A stretch of 64,000 nucleotides of DNA, taken from the NCBI GenBank assembly GCA_048594725.1, contig JBMDXA010000032.1:7091-71090 (forward strand), given 5' to 3'. This document shows positions 27,331 to 35,794 of this stretch, in pieces. Made by a program: the position numbers and the translations under genes. Under the pieces are notes generated by a model. That model had not been told where the DNA came from. It saw only the letters and a list, made by a program, of their open reading frames with translations, and searched no databases. Each line of letters begins with the position of its first letter. The first letter of the stretch is position 1. The stretch comes from JAFDZV01 sp048594725 (GTDB lineage: Bacteria; Bacteroidota; Ignavibacteria; OLB7).

Positions 27331-27381
27331 TTCTTCCGTATATCAAGAAAATGAGTGCAAAGACGCAACAATGAATACCTT

Positions 27382-27984
27382 ATGAAGAATGTTTTGACAG
27401 TAGTTCCGCTCGCAGCGCTGGCGCTGACCCTCGGCGCATGCAGTTCCCCCAGGGGGACCGCAACCGGGGATAGCACCGGCGGCGTGGTTGCGGTGTCGGG
27501 GCTTGGTATGGATGATGCCGCGATCGTGGCCCGGCTGGACGGCCTTGCGGCGGTATCGCACCGCGATTACATCCATCTCTATATCGGGCCGTGCAAGGGA
27601 TGGTGCGAGGCGTATGTCTCCATCTACCGCGAATCCCCCGCCAAGTTCCATATCTACGAGGCGGAGGGATGGCGCTATAACGAGTTCGAACGGGGCGATA
27701 TCCTCTATCGTCTCCGCCGCCCTATCGCCAGCGATCTTGCCGAGAACATCCTGCAGCGTGCCTCGGAGCTGGGTATCACCCGGCTGGTGGACGACCAGAC
27801 CACGGCGGTGACCGATCATCCGCGCATCTGGCTGCGCGCCAGGATCGGCGAGAATGTGGTGAAGCTGGACGGGACCCGTCTCGGCGGCGAACGCTATGCC
27901 GGTGCCGGGCGGGAATCCGGTCTCTACAAGACCTATCAGGATCTTCGCACGCTTCTCTTTGAGCAGTTGTACGCTGCCGAGTAG
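27382..27984 (+). CDS. Lipoprotein, unknown function, 200 aa
   Basis: From ATG 27382 the product has a lipobox (VVPLAALALTLGAC-SS). The mature part has about 170 residues with a beta-rich first half (HLYIGPCKGWCEAYVSIYRES, including a CKGWC pair) and a helical second half (ASDLAENILQRASELGITRLV). It starts only 90 bases after the GxxExxY gene, right at the end of the repeat. No family was recognised. Confidence 0.65.
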   Translation: MKNVLTVVPLAALALTLGACSSPRGTATGDSTGGVVAVSGLGMDDAAIVARLDGLAAVSHRDYIHLYIGPCKGWCEAYVSIYRESPAKFHIYEAEGWRYNEFERGDILYRLRRPIASDLAENILQRASELGITRLVDDQTTAVTDHPRIWLRARIGENVVKLDGTRLGGERYAGAGRESGLYKTYQDLRTLLFEQLYAAE

Positions 27985-28065
27985 GGGATACCGGCGCGAA
28001 ACGCCGAACCGGCGTCCCTCCTGATTTACAGACCTCTTTAGTACGATCTATCAACCTGTACAGAT

Positions 28066-28401
28066 ATGAAAAAAGTTCAACTGCTGAAGCTTGCTCACGC
28101 CCGGTCCGGCGACAAGGGAGATGCCGGCAACGTGGGCGTTATCGCGCGCCGCGAGGAGTGGTATCCGGTCATCGCCGAGGCGCTGACGATAGAGCGGGTG
28201 CTGGAGCACTTCAAGGGGATCTGCCACGGCAAGGTGGAGCGTTTCGAGCTGCCGAACCTCTGGGCGCTCAACTTCCTGCTGCACAACACCCTTGGCGGCG
28301 GCGGCACCGTGTCGCTCAAGCTGGATGCCCAGGGGAAGACCCTCTCCTCGGCGATGCTCCGTATGGAGATCGAGGTGCCGGACGACCTGGTTCTGGACTG
28401 A
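28066..28401 (+). CDS. AtuA C-terminal-domain-like protein, 111 aa
   Basis: The product begins LLKLAHARSGDKGDAGNVGVIAR, which matches the start of the C-terminal domain of AtuA-type proteins (typically ...AHARSGDKGN...NIG...), and contains NFLLHNTLGGGGTVSL. It is the probable small partner of the DUF1446 protein at 25409. Most bacteria have the two parts fused or in adjacent genes, so the 1.3-kb separation here is unusual. Confidence 0.8.
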   Translation: MKKVQLLKLAHARSGDKGDAGNVGVIARREEWYPVIAEALTIERVLEHFKGICHGKVERFELPNLWALNFLLHNTLGGGGTVSLKLDAQGKTLSSAMLRMEIEVPDDLVLD

Positions 28402-28515
28402 GGCGGTTGGCTCCGCAGCCGGAACCTGATAGTGGCGCCGGCGAAGAATCCGTGCCGGCAGCAGGCTGCCCGGCCTTCACCCTTCTATCAACGTAGCGCA
28501 GACAAGATCACGATC

Positions 28516-29193
28516 ATGACAGACAACGCACAGGAATCCCTCTCGGCCGGCCGCGAGGGCATCGGACGCAGCCAGTCGGAGGCCATCGAGTTCTTCATCA
28601 ACGAAGGGGTGCTCACCTTCGGCGAGTTCACCCTGAAGAGCGGGCGGAAATCCCCCTACTTCTTCAATACCGGGTCGCTCTGCTCCGGCCGCCAGCTTGC
28701 GGCGATGGGGCGCCTGTATGCCGATCTGTTCGGCTCGATCCCGGAGTTCGCCGGTGCCACCGTCCTGTTCGGGTCGGCCTACAAGGGGATTCCGATCGCC
28801 GTCTCGGCCGCAACCGCACTGGCCGGAAGCGACTACTGCGATATCCGCGCGGTCAGCGACCGGAAGGAAGCCAAGACCCACGGTGATGCGAGCTCGTTTC
28901 TCGGCGTGCTGAAGGCCGGGGACAAGGCGGTGATCCTGGATGATGTCATCACCACCGGCGGCACCAAGCTGGAGGCGATCGCCAAGCTGCGCGAGGCCGG
29001 CTGCGAGCCGCTCGGCTTTATCATCGCGTTCGATCGTGCCGAGCCGGTGGACGACAGCGGCCGCAGCGCGCGGGAGATCTTCGAGGAGGAGACCGGGCTG
29101 AAAGTGTTCTCCCTGGCTACCGTGCACGATATCATCCATGCCCGGCCGGAGTGGCGCATGAAGATCGAATCGTACCTGGAGAGCTGCGTGTGA
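28516..29193 (+). CDS. pyrE: Orotate phosphoribosyltransferase
   Basis: PyrE joins orotate and PRPP to form OMP in pyrimidine synthesis. From ATG 28516 the product has 225 residues with TLKSGRKSPYFFNTG (orotate loop), FGSAYKGIP, the RKEAKTHG loop with the catalytic Lys, and the PRPP motif AVILDDVITTGGT. The stop TGA overlaps the start of the next lipoprotein gene (TGATG), so both are probably cotranslated. Its neighbours are not pyrimidine genes. Confidence 0.93.
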   Translation: MTDNAQESLSAGREGIGRSQSEAIEFFINEGVLTFGEFTLKSGRKSPYFFNTGSLCSGRQLAAMGRLYADLFGSIPEFAGATVLFGSAYKGIPIAVSAATALAGSDYCDIRAVSDRKEAKTHGDASSFLGVLKAGDKAVILDDVITTGGTKLEAIAKLREAGCEPLGFIIAFDRAEPVDDSGRSAREIFEEETGLKVFSLATVHDIIHARPEWRMKIESYLESCV

Positions 29194-29825
29194 TGATGTC
29201 CCCACGGTGCTATGCTGCGCTCGGCGCTCTTGCCGCTCTGCTCGCGGTCTCCGGTTGCGGCGACCGCGAGGCGGGAGGGGATGATCTCCGGAACGCCGAT
29301 ACTTCCGGCCGCCCCGATACCCTGGCGGCCGATACCGCTGTTGTGGCAGCCCAGCTTCCGGCGGGACGTTTCCAGATCCCCACGGCCCACACCCCGGTTC
29401 CCGATCTGTTCATCACCCTTCCGGATGGCTATACCGTCCGGAACCTGAGCCGCATGCCGGACGACCAGTTCTTCATCTTCTCCAGCGACGATCCCAGCCA
29501 GACCGATTCCACCGCCATCACCCCCGGATTTCTCCGGGTGTATGTGGGGGTCAACCCGCAGACCGGAGTGCGCGAGGGGCAGAAGCAGACCGAGCGGAAT
29601 GTGATGATATCCGGCGTCCCGCTGACCTGGAAACTCTGGAGCGAGAAGCTCCCGGACGGCTCCGATTATTATCTGCGGGAGATCGCCAGCGGCGACTTCT
29701 TCGCCTCCATCTCGCCCGAGCTTGCCAGGGCACCGCTCCATCTGCACCTCTATATCGCCGGCCGCGACTCCGCACGGGTTGCAGAGCTGATGCGCGCGGC
29801 ACTGACATTGAGTTCGCATCCGTAG
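29193..29825 (+). CDS. Small lipoprotein coupled to pyrE
   Basis: Two ATG codons in a row (29193 and 29196) overlap or abut the pyrE stop. The lipobox is ALAALLAVSGC-GD. After a Asp/Ala/Thr-rich linker, a ~140-residue domain begins VPDLFITLPDGYTVRNLS and contains QFFIFSSDDP, GFLRVYVGVNPQ and PLHLHLYIAGRD. The pattern is close to the next lipoprotein at 30000 (LPDFLIRVPPGFVVEW, KYFIYNPRDTG, ALHVFVVGSDE), so they look like paralogues. Confidence 0.75.
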   Translation: MMSPRCYAALGALAALLAVSGCGDREAGGDDLRNADTSGRPDTLAADTAVVAAQLPAGRFQIPTAHTPVPDLFITLPDGYTVRNLSRMPDDQFFIFSSDDPSQTDSTAITPGFLRVYVGVNPQTGVREGQKQTERNVMISGVPLTWKLWSEKLPDGSDYYLREIASGDFFASISPELARAPLHLHLYIAGRDSARVAELMRAALTLSSHP

Positions 29826-29894
29826 CCGGCACAGAATAGCTGATTGCGGGTGATAGGGGATGGGAGAGGTGTTGTGCAATTCAATCCCATCCTA

Positions 29895-29945
29895 TCGTCG
29901 TACTCTCTCCGCTGCCGCCTGCGGCGGCCGGAGGCCCCGGGCCAT
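29895..29945. repeat. GC hairpin repeat unit (CCGCCTGCGGCGG)
   Basis: CGCTGCCGCCTGCGGCGGCC, followed by GGAGGCCCCGGGCC, lies in the 174-base gap between the two lipoprotein genes. The same palindrome recurs near 31873 and 42050, and in inverse form near 17865. Confidence 0.55.
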
Positions 29946-29999
29946 CAACTACGAGCTGCCAACTAACTCCCAACCCTCTCGAACCGTTCTTCGGCTGGC

Positions 30000-30563
30000 A
30001 TGAATCCGAACAGATCGATCACTCTTGCGATTCTGGTGGCTCTGAGCGCCGCCGGATGTGCTCCGCGGAAGGACCGCGCAAAGCTTCTCCAGGATGTGGA
30101 GACCGTATCGGTGCGGATGGTGAACGAGCATACCGGCCTCCCCGATTTCCTTATCAGGGTTCCGCCGGGGTTTGTGGTGGAGTGGACCAAGGAAGCCCGT
30201 TACGAGAAGTACTTCATCTACAACCCGCGCGATACCGGCGATGTGCAGAAGGGGATGGCGGTGATCGATGTGACGCCGTTTCCCGCCAGGCAGATCCCGG
30301 ACTCGCTGAAGGTGAGCCGGAGCATCGGCACGATGGGGGGAAGGGATGTGAAGTGGACCGAATATACTGTCGAGGAGCCGGGGGAGCCCCGGCTGTACCA
30401 GCGCGAGACCACTTCCTACGATCTTCTGGCGGATCTTGTGAAGTACCAGGAGGAGAAGCACGCTCTTCATGTCTTTGTCGTCGGCAGCGACGAGGCGCTG
30501 GTGGAGATGCTGACCGCATCGGCCGAGACGCTCTCGATCCTGCCGCGCAAGCCCGATATCTGA
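30000..30563 (+). CDS. Small lipoprotein, paralogue of the gene at 29193
   Basis: The 187-residue product has a lipobox (LAILVALSAAGC-AP) and a ~165-residue alpha/beta domain with LPDFLIRVPPGF, KYFIYNPRDTG, GMAVIDVTPFPA and ALHVFVVGSDEALVEML. Each block has a counterpart in the preceding lipoprotein, which supports a local duplication. It has almost no linker after the Cys. Function unknown. Confidence 0.75.
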   Translation: MNPNRSITLAILVALSAAGCAPRKDRAKLLQDVETVSVRMVNEHTGLPDFLIRVPPGFVVEWTKEARYEKYFIYNPRDTGDVQKGMAVIDVTPFPARQIPDSLKVSRSIGTMGGRDVKWTEYTVEEPGEPRLYQRETTSYDLLADLVKYQEEKHALHVFVVGSDEALVEMLTASAETLSILPRKPDI

Positions 30564-30665
30564 CCGGCCGGCTCCGGTTGGCCCTTCCATGGTGCGTACG
30601 GTTTCCGGCGGGCGCCGGTCATCCGCATCTTCATCCTCCGTCCATTTCGCTATCTGCGCCGCGCG

Positions 30666-31862
30666 ATGCCGCATTTCACTCCTCGACAGCTCTCTGCCAG
30701 CGCGTTGCTCCTGCTGGCGCTCATTCTGATGCCCGCATGCAGTGCGTATGCCCAGAGAGGGGAATCCGATTCTCTGAGGCTGGAGCGCATGATCGCCGCG
30801 GAGCGCCGTGATCTTCCCTTTGCCGCCAGCGCCCGCCTGCGTCTGCTCCGGGCCGAGCGCGAGGGGGATCTGCGCGGAAGCCGCGATATCCTCCTGTTCA
30901 TGGACCGCCGCCGCGCCGCCGATTCGTACGGCTGGCTCTCGGCCACCGAGCGCCTCCTCGCCGAAACCCTTCTGTCCGATACCCTGCTGATACGGGATCT
31001 CCCCCGCATGGAATCGCTGCTGGCCGCGGCCAGAACCACCGAGCGCCAGAACCCTCTGTTCAACGACGGGCTTCACCGCCACCTGCGCGATCTTCTGCGA
31101 GAGCGTTCCGATGGGGTGACGGGACGTTTTGCGGCTCTGGAGCCTATGGCGAGCGAGCTCTGGTTCTTCAACCTGCTGGTCAATCATCTCTCCATCAGGG
31201 GGTTGCGGGCGCAGGAGGAACTGAACGGAAGGGTGGCGGAATTTGCGCGCAAGATGCCGGGGGCGCCCCTGGTGCCGCTGGCGGAGGAATATATCTGGAA
31301 GCGGTATTCGGAGGCGGATATCGGTGCGGCCTTCAGTGCCGGATATTCTCTCGGCGGGTTCGATGGCGCGCTCGGCGAGCATTTTCAATCCTTCCATGGC
31401 CCCTCGCTCGCCGGGGAGCTGTATCTGTGGCGATGGACCTTCACCGGCAATATCACCTTCGGCGTGGCCGATGCCGTCAGCGGGTTTTCCGCCGGGGGAG
31501 AGGAGTGGAGCAAGGGGGATGCCCCCTTCATCAACGGCGCGCTCTCGGCCGGCTACGAGTTCCGGTTCGGGCGGCTGGCGATAACGCCGCTTCTGGGGCT
31601 GGCGATGCAGGCCGTGCGCGGGGATGACTCCTCGGGGATGGATGGAGCCCGGCTGCCGCGCACGCACGATCGCGTGGGCTACGAACTGGCGGCCATCATC
31701 GGCTACCGCATCCCCTCCGATGTCGGCACCCATATCGATCTCCGTGCCCGTCTCGGCCGCACCCGGACCGGTCTCTCCAGCTACGATCCCGCCTTCTCCG
31801 GCGCGCTCTGGTATGTTCAATTCGCCTTCGCATTGGTGCAGCGGCCGTATGATGCGCAGTGA
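30666..31862 (+). CDS. Secreted/outer-membrane protein with helical N-half and barrel-like C-half
   Basis: The signal segment is SALLLLALILMPACSAYAQ; the Cys is followed by SAYAQ, so signal peptidase I cleavage after AYA/AQ is as likely as lipidation. Residues ~35-210 are Arg/Leu-rich helices (RLERMIAAERRDLPFAASARLRLLRAERE). Residues ~215-390 alternate as beta strands (AAFSAGYSLGGF, WTFTGNITFGVADAV, GYEFRFGRLAITPLLGLAM, ALWYVQFAFALVQ), like an 8-strand barrel. No family was recognised. Confidence 0.65.
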   Translation: MPHFTPRQLSASALLLLALILMPACSAYAQRGESDSLRLERMIAAERRDLPFAASARLRLLRAEREGDLRGSRDILLFMDRRRAADSYGWLSATERLLAETLLSDTLLIRDLPRMESLLAAARTTERQNPLFNDGLHRHLRDLLRERSDGVTGRFAALEPMASELWFFNLLVNHLSIRGLRAQEELNGRVAEFARKMPGAPLVPLAEEYIWKRYSEADIGAAFSAGYSLGGFDGALGEHFQSFHGPSLAGELYLWRWTFTGNITFGVADAVSGFSAGGEEWSKGDAPFINGALSAGYEFRFGRLAITPLLGLAMQAVRGDDSSGMDGARLPRTHDRVGYELAAIIGYRIPSDVGTHIDLRARLGRTRTGLSSYDPAFSGALWYVQFAFALVQRPYDAQ

Positions 31863-32620
31863 GGGAGAAATGGGTAGTCCGCCGCCTGCGGTGGCCGGAG
31901 GTAGACATGTACGGATATGTTTTCAGCGATGTGTTGTGAAGCCGGTCTCTGATGGGATCAGCTCCGCATCCCCCAAGAACGGGCCGCTCCTCCGGAGCTT
32001 CCAAAACGTTAGAACAAGACTGGCTCCTCTACAGACCGGTGCCCCCTCTGGGGGCCTGCCGTGCGGCAATGTAGTAGCCACACTCGCTGCGACGCTACCA
32101 CATCATTGCTCTGCTCCGGAGCACAGTTCATATCGGTGGAGCGGATGTTCGTTGGCGAATAATTCGGGTACGGATGGCCCCCACAGCCAACACCTGTAGC
32201 TGTTGCCTGTCTGTAGCCCGGGAGCGTTTCAGGATGATGGAGCTCCGGAGGAGCGGGCCATTCCTGCGCTGCCAGTGGCTCAATCCAATTGAAATCCGTT
32301 GTGGAGTGAGCGGATGATTGTGGCGGGATGATTCGGGTACGGATGGCCCCCGGAGGGGGCACCCGTCTGTAGCACGAGACCGTTTCAGGATGATGAAGCT
32401 CCGGAGGAGCGGTCCGTTCTCCCGATGCTCCGGGGATATACCGGCGTGAACGTCGCTCAACGGATGGGCAAATCCCTCCGGATATCGAACGCCCATAGTT
32501 CGTAGCAAAAATCAAGTAGCACCGGGAACACCCCCACGGTAACTTCCACTCACAGACTCCGGACTCGCTCGGCGCGTAGTATATTCGTCCGTCAACTCTC
32601 TCAACTACTAACTGATCCCC
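31863..32620. repeat. Repeat-rich gap with three copies of the AGCTCCGGAGGAGCG element
   Basis: Copies lie at about 31975-32056 (minus orientation), 32160-32268 and 32330-32422 (plus). Each has, in order, a GGCCCCC...GGGGGC-type pair, CTGTAG, and AGCTCCGGAGGAGCG; the two plus copies share TTCGGGTACGGATGGCCCCC and GTTTCAGGATGATG. A CCGCCTGCGG palindrome lies near 31870. TATATTCG at 32580-32587, 33 bases before the next gene, may be a -7 element. No gene is seen. Confidence 0.75.
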
Positions 32621-33196
32621 ATGCTCTGCCTGAAAGTACCGTCGCAGCAATCGTGGGTCGAGGCGGCCAGGAACGATCTGGACCGTGTGCTGCTCGATCA
32701 TGCCCATTGTGAAAAGAAAGCGGCCGTCAACGCGATGGCGCTCGTAAGCCGCTACCCGAACCGCGATACGCTGGTGCGGGAGATGATAGCGCTCGCCAAG
32801 GAGGAGATGGAGCACTTCGGCATGGTCTACGAGTTCATCCGGCGGCGCGGCGGGGAGCTGGGACGCGATCCGGGCGATCCCTACGTGCAGGCGCTGCATC
32901 GCGAGGTAAGGCCGAACGAGCCGGAGCGGATGCTGGATCTGCTGCTGGTGGCCGCGCTGGTGGAGGCCCGTTCCTGCGAGCGATTCTCCATGCTCAGCAA
33001 GAACGTTCCCGATGAGGAACTCCAGCTCTTTTATGCCTCGCTGCTGGCATCGGAGGCGGGACATTATCGTACCTTCTTCGATATCGCACGGGAGTATTTT
33101 CCGGAACAGCAGGTGCGTGCGCGCCTGGACCAGCTTTCCGCCCGCGAGGCGGAGATCATCCTGGCGCTCGCCTCCGAGCCCACCATGCACGGGTGA
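32621..33196 (+). CDS. miaE: tRNA-(ms2io6A) hydroxylase MiaE-like diiron enzyme
   Basis: The MiaE family hydroxylates the isopentenyl group of modified adenosine-37 in tRNA. The 191-residue product is a four-helix bundle with a full ferritin-like diiron set: Glu31 (HCEKKA), Glu62 and His65 (KEEMEHF), Glu114 (LVEARSCERF), and Glu144 and His147 (LASEAGHY). Length and the HCEKKAA and EARSCERF motifs match MiaE rather than rubrerythrin. It follows the repeat-rich gap; the next gene starts 46 bases downstream. Confidence 0.9.
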   Translation: MLCLKVPSQQSWVEAARNDLDRVLLDHAHCEKKAAVNAMALVSRYPNRDTLVREMIALAKEEMEHFGMVYEFIRRRGGELGRDPGDPYVQALHREVRPNEPERMLDLLLVAALVEARSCERFSMLSKNVPDEELQLFYASLLASEAGHYRTFFDIAREYFPEQQVRARLDQLSAREAEIILALASEPTMHG

Positions 33197-33242
33197 AACT
33201 TCTCTCCGGGCTATGCCAATCTTTTGTAGAACCTCTTCTGCG

Positions 33243-33947
33243 ATGACCCTGATCCTTCTCCGTTATCTCTCTGTGCTCGTCGTTCTGGCCGGATGCGGCA
33301 CCCAACTCTTCGCCCAGTTCCTCCCGGAGCGCCCGGTGGACGGGGCGTGGAGCATCGTGGAGGGGAACTACGGCGGGATGGACTATGGCGGGGAGGTGGC
33401 AATCATCACGGCCGGCTCGCAGAAGGCCCTCCGCCGGGAATCCGGAGAGGCCATCTATCACGGCATCGGATTCTATCTCGATACCACTCTGTACGTGGGC
33501 TGGGGGAGCGGCCCCTCCTACGGTCTGGTTCTCTATACCATCCGTCCCAACGGCACGCTCGATGGCACCTGGACCTATGCCGGGAACGAGGATATCCCAG
33601 GGACCGAGCATGCGATCGGGGGATCGCTGGAGGAGCCTTCCACCACCTACACCGTCAACGGCGTAAACCCCGGCGGTGGCGGCGAGTACAGCGGCACGCT
33701 CGCCATAACCCGCACCGGGCAGACCTGGCAGCTCCACTGGGAGGTGGGGGATGTCTCCTATGACGGGGTGGGGATACGATACGGGAACCGGATGGTGGTG
33801 GGCTGGGGAGGGAGCGAAAAAAATTATGCGGTAACCGCGTATGCGGTGGAGGCCGACCGGGTGGTGGGAATCAGGGCGCTTCCGGATCGTCCGGAACTTG
33901 GCCGGGAGGTTCTCGGCCGCATCATCGATGCCACGCCGGGGAAATGA
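33243..33947 (+). CDS. Secreted protein with two copies of a GxWxIVEGNYGGMxYGG-like unit
   Basis: From ATG 33243 the protein has a signal peptide (LSVLVVLAGCGTQLFAQ) and a beta-type mature part in which two similar units can be traced. The first is WSIVEGNYGGMDYGGEVAIITAG...AIYHGIGFYLDTTLYVGWGSGPSYGLVLYTI. The second is NGVNPGGGGEYSGTLAITRTG...VSYDGVGIRYGNRMVVGWGGSEKNYAVTAY. The shared pattern is a Tyr-Gly-Gly strand, then GIG or GVG, then VGWG. No family was recognised, and there is no sorting tail. Confidence 0.65.
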   Translation: MTLILLRYLSVLVVLAGCGTQLFAQFLPERPVDGAWSIVEGNYGGMDYGGEVAIITAGSQKALRRESGEAIYHGIGFYLDTTLYVGWGSGPSYGLVLYTIRPNGTLDGTWTYAGNEDIPGTEHAIGGSLEEPSTTYTVNGVNPGGGGEYSGTLAITRTGQTWQLHWEVGDVSYDGVGIRYGNRMVVGWGGSEKNYAVTAYAVEADRVVGIRALPDRPELGREVLGRIIDATPGK

Positions 33948-33978
33948 TCTTCACAGTTCAAGGGGAGCGATACGAGCA

Positions 33979-34917
33979 ATGCGAGTCATCTTCATGGGAA
34001 CCCCGGAGTTCGCGGTGCCGTCGCTGCGGGCGATACTCGATGCCGGGTACGATGTTCCGCTGGTGGTCTCCACGCCCGACCGGGCAAAGGGACGGGGGCT
34101 GAAGCTGGCCCCATCGGCGGTAAAGGCCTTTGCGCTGGAACGGGGGCTGGAGGTTGCCACGCCGGAATCGCTGAAAGATCCGGAGTTCGTGGAGCTGATC
34201 GCCTCGAAGAAGCCCGATGTGATCTGCGTGGTGGCGTTCCGCATCCTGCCGGAATCGGTCTACTCCATCCCCTCGCGCGGGAGCTTCAACCTGCATGGAT
34301 CGCTCCTGCCACGGTATCGCGGGGCGGCGCCCATCAACTGGGCCATCATCAATGGCGATCCGGAGACCGGGGTGACCACCTTCTTTCTGAAGAAGCAGGT
34401 GGATACCGGCGCCATCATCATGCAGCGGAGCATCCCGATAGGGCCAGACACCACCGCCGGGGAGCTTCATGATGTCATGATGATGGTTGGTGCGGAGGTT
34501 GTGGCTGAAACGTTGAAACGGATCGAAGAGGGGGATCTGGAGGCGCTGGTGCAGGATGACGCGCAGGCCACGCCGGCGCCCAAGATCTTCCGCGACGATT
34601 GCCGCATCGCATGGGAGCTTCCGGCGCGGCGCATCCACGATTTCATCCGGGGGCTTTCCCCCTACCCGGCGGCGTTTACCACGTACAATGGCAAGGTGCT
34701 GAAGATCTATCGTACGGCCGTGCGGGACGATCTCCAGCTCTCCGCCGGAGAGGTGCGGACAACCGGGAAGGAGCTGTTCGTCGGAACCGGCACCTCCGCG
34801 CTGGCGTTGCTGGAAGTGCAGCAGGAGGGGAAGCGGGCCATGGGAGCCGAAGAATTTCTGCGAGGATTCAAGTTCGATCAAGGAGCACGACTGGCTGATG
34901 CTGATACCACTGGCTGA
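33979..34917 (+). CDS. fmt: Methionyl-tRNA formyltransferase
   Basis: Fmt formylates Met-tRNA-fMet with 10-formyl-THF for initiation. The 312-residue product opens MRVIFMGTPEFAVPSL, has the formyl-folate site SFNLHGSLLPRYRGAAPINWAI (catalytic Asn/His), TGVTTFFLKKQVDTGAI, and a C-terminal OB-like domain (ARRIHDFIRGLSPYPAAF). Its last codons overlap the next gene by 20 bases. A peptide deformylase gene, often next to fmt, is not present here. Confidence 0.95.
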   Translation: MRVIFMGTPEFAVPSLRAILDAGYDVPLVVSTPDRAKGRGLKLAPSAVKAFALERGLEVATPESLKDPEFVELIASKKPDVICVVAFRILPESVYSIPSRGSFNLHGSLLPRYRGAAPINWAIINGDPETGVTTFFLKKQVDTGAIIMQRSIPIGPDTTAGELHDVMMMVGAEVVAETLKRIEEGDLEALVQDDAQATPAPKIFRDDCRIAWELPARRIHDFIRGLSPYPAAFTTYNGKVLKIYRTAVRDDLQLSAGEVRTTGKELFVGTGTSALALLEVQQEGKRAMGAEEFLRGFKFDQGARLADADTTG

Positions 34918-35668
34918 ATATGATTTTGGCGCAAAACCCCTCGTCGTTGCGCACCGGGGAAGCTCCGGCACGGCGCCGGAGAACACCATGGCCGCAATAC
35001 GGCAGGGGGTGGAGGCGGGGGCGGAGATGGTGGAGATCGATGTGCAGCATACCTCCGAGGGGCGGCTGATCGTCTTCCACGATCCCGTGCTGGGGCGCAC
35101 TACCGACGGCTCCGGCCGGGTGCAGGCCCACACCTACGAGCAGATCTCCAGGCTGGATGCCGGCAGCTGGATGGACTCCCGCTATCGCGGCGAGGGGGTG
35201 CCGCTCCTGCTGGATGCGCTGGAGTATCTTCACGGGCGCGCCTATCTGAACATCGAGCTGAAGAGCTATGATGGCGATCCCGAAGAGGGGGAGAAGTTTC
35301 TGACCGCCGTGCTCCGGACGATCGATGTGGCCGATATGGCGCCGCAGACCCTCCTCTCCTCGTTCGATCACGGGCTGCTGGCGCAGGCCCGTTCCATCAA
35401 TCCGGCGATACCGTGCGCGGTCATCATGCATCCGAACGACCGGGGGCTCCCCTCCGAGCGGGCGCTGCCGGTGGGTGCGCAGGGGGTTGTGCTGGCGAAG
35501 AACCAGCTCTCGCACGAGCGGGTCCGCGATGCCCGTGCGCATCGCCTGCCGGTGGCGGTCTACACCATCAACACCGCCGAGGAGGCGCACCGGGCCCGCC
35601 GCTATGGTGCCGAAGTGATCGTCACTAACTTCCCGGAGCGTATCATCGCCGCGCTCGGAGAAGGGTAG
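34898..35668 (+). CDS. Glycerophosphodiester phosphodiesterase
   Basis: The 256-residue TIM-barrel enzyme should split glycerophosphodiesters to glycerol-3-phosphate and an alcohol. It carries VVAHRGSSGTAPENTMAA with the HR..ENT active-site signature, EIDVQHTSEG (metal-binding E-x-D), and FHDPVLGRTTDG (second active-site His). No signal peptide is seen, so it is probably cytoplasmic. Its start overlaps fmt by 20 bases in a different frame, implying cotranslation. Confidence 0.93.
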   Translation: MLIPLAEYDFGAKPLVVAHRGSSGTAPENTMAAIRQGVEAGAEMVEIDVQHTSEGRLIVFHDPVLGRTTDGSGRVQAHTYEQISRLDAGSWMDSRYRGEGVPLLLDALEYLHGRAYLNIELKSYDGDPEEGEKFLTAVLRTIDVADMAPQTLLSSFDHGLLAQARSINPAIPCAVIMHPNDRGLPSERALPVGAQGVVLAKNQLSHERVRDARAHRLPVAVYTINTAEEAHRARRYGAEVIVTNFPERIIAALGEG

Positions 35669-35794
35669 GGGATTACGATTCCGAGAAGAGCGGCCATGCT
35701 GCGGATGTAGGTGTATACGGAATAAGGAGTAGAGCAGGCGGGTTCACGCGAACAAGCTGTATTCCCTTCTTCCTACAAAGCACGTACTGCTACT

